Shown piece by piece: positions 63,408-64,000 of a stretch of 64,000 nt of DNA. The stretch lies in NCBI RefSeq assembly GCF_016860525.1, contig NZ_BNEA01000015.1, forward strand, positions 2,170,001-2,234,000, read 5' to 3'. The position numbers and the translations under genes were made by a program. Origin of the DNA: Streptomyces rubradiris. GTDB lineage: Bacteria; Actinomycetota; Actinomycetes; Streptomycetales; Streptomycetaceae. The notes below the pieces were generated by a model. It did not search any database. It was not told the DNA's origin and saw only the letters and a list, made by a program, of their open reading frames with translations. Numbering within the stretch: the stretch's first letter is position 1; each line of letters opens with the position of its first letter.

Positions 63408-63416
63408 CCGTCCCCG

Positions 63417-64000
63417 CTAGGCGGCCGGGGCGACGAGCCGGTAGCCGACGCCGCGTACGGTCTCGATCAGCGCGGGCTGGCGCAGTTTGGCGCGCAGGGA
63501 GGCGACGTGCACCTCCAGGGTGCGGCCGGTGCCCTCCCAACTGGTGCGCCAGACCTCGCTGATGATCTGCTCGCGCCGGAAGACCACGCCGGGCCGCTGC
63601 GCGAGCAGGGCGAGCAGGTCGAACTCCTTGCGGGTCAACTGGATCGCCGCGCCGTCCACGCTGACCTGGCGGGTGGGCAGTTCGATCCGGACGGAGCCGA
63701 GCAGCAGGGCGCTCTCGCCGCCGGTGACGGGGTCTTCCTGAACGGTGCGCCGGCTGACGGCGTGGATCCGGGCGAGCAGTTCCCCGGTGTCGTACGGCTT
63801 GACCACGTAGTCGTCGGCGCCCAGGTTGAGGCCGTGGATGCGGGAGCGTACGTCGGCGCGGGCGGTGACCATGATCACCGGGGTGCTGGTGCGCTTGCGT
63901 ATCTTGCCGCAGACCTCGTAGCCGTCCTGGTCGGGCAGGCCGAGGTCGAGCAGTACGACGCCGAAGCCGTTGCCCTCGGGGACGAGCGCCTGGAGGGCCT
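63417..64000 (-). CDS. OmpR/PhoB-type response regulator, N-terminus beyond the window
   Basis: The visible 193 codons cover most of the receiver domain (LLDLGLPDQDGYEVC with the phosphorylatable Asp, VIMVTA, and the Lys in VVKPYDT) and the whole winged-helix effector domain (LTRKEFDLLALLAQRPGVVFRREQII, RTLEVHVASLRAKL). The first roughly 40 residues are missing. It is transcribed ahead of the kinase gene, with a 9-nt gap. Targets are unknown. Confidence 0.93.
   Translation of the reverse strand, partial: ALQALVPEGNGFGVVLLDLGLPDQDGYEVCGKIRKRTSTPVIMVTARADVRSRIHGLNLGADDYVVKPYDTGELLARIHAVSRRTVQEDPVTGGESALLLGSVRIELPTRQVSVDGAAIQLTRKEFDLLALLAQRPGVVFRREQIISEVWRTSWEGTGRTLEVHVASLRAKLRQPALIETVRGVGYRLVAPAA

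Overview
The window is high-GC actinobacterial DNA and almost certainly a Streptomyces core-chromosome segment. It carries an hrdB-type principal sigma factor with the long Lys/Ala-rich N-terminal region, a whiH sporulation regulator, an actinobacterial nrdR-nrdJ/lexA neighbourhood and an rshA-type RelA/SpoT homologue. Many genes have GTG starts. From memory, the gene order hrdB, whiH, recQ, rnhB, nrdJ, nrdR, lexA, siderophore genes, hflX, rshA, dapF, miaA, miaB follows the SCO58xx-SCO57xx region of S. coelicolor.

Layout. 1-5.9 kb: 5' part of a gyrB/parE topoisomerase gene, a small zinc-ribbon protein, a secreted trypsin, hrdB and whiH. 5.9-17.2 kb: an unusual ABC ATPase-permease fusion, an NrtR-like Nudix regulator, a DUF4192 protein, a RecQ helicase fused to a phosphoribosyltransferase-like domain, two poorly characterised proteins and rnhB. 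17.2-23 kb: a TetR/MFS efflux pair with a double operator, an ADP-ribosylglycohydrolase/histidine phosphatase pair, a DUF4937-like protein and a TerD protein. 23-30.1 kb: DNA precursor synthesis and damage response (nrdR-nrdJ, lexA, DinG-like helicase). 30.3-35.2 kb: a three-gene NRPS-independent siderophore cluster with a candidate iron box. 35.4-48.4 kb: secreted protease, hflX, M1-like metallopeptidase, rshA, dapF, a membrane protein, miaA, an antitoxin-like protein, an extradiol-dioxygenase-like protein and miaB.

From 48.5 kb the content looks more accessory. A perfect Crp-type palindrome precedes an overlapping ImmA/IrrE-protease/membrane-protein pair. Next come an SDR, a CebR-like LacI regulator, a GH12 endoglucanase and an AA10 lytic polysaccharide monooxygenase, with three CebR-type operators at the endoglucanase. 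A Kef-type antiporter, DUF6204 and MarR genes, a MazG-like pyrophosphohydrolase, a TAXI solute-binding protein and a histidine kinase with a response regulator (cut by the window end) follow.

Three features stand out. First, GC-rich tandem repeats recur at or just after stop codons (hrdB, recQ, the siderophore aminotransferase, a secreted protease, the lacI gene, the membrane gene beside immA and the marR gene). Second, several regulatory sites can be read directly: paired NrdR boxes three turns apart, a LexA box, TetR operators, CebR boxes, a Crp site and two inverted DnaA boxes about four turns apart in front of recQ. Third, the least explained protein systems are the ImmA/IrrE-membrane pair, the RecQ-phosphoribosyltransferase fusion and the ABC fusion with its roughly 420-residue disordered linker. 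No tRNA, rRNA, insertion sequence, prophage or CRISPR array was recognised.
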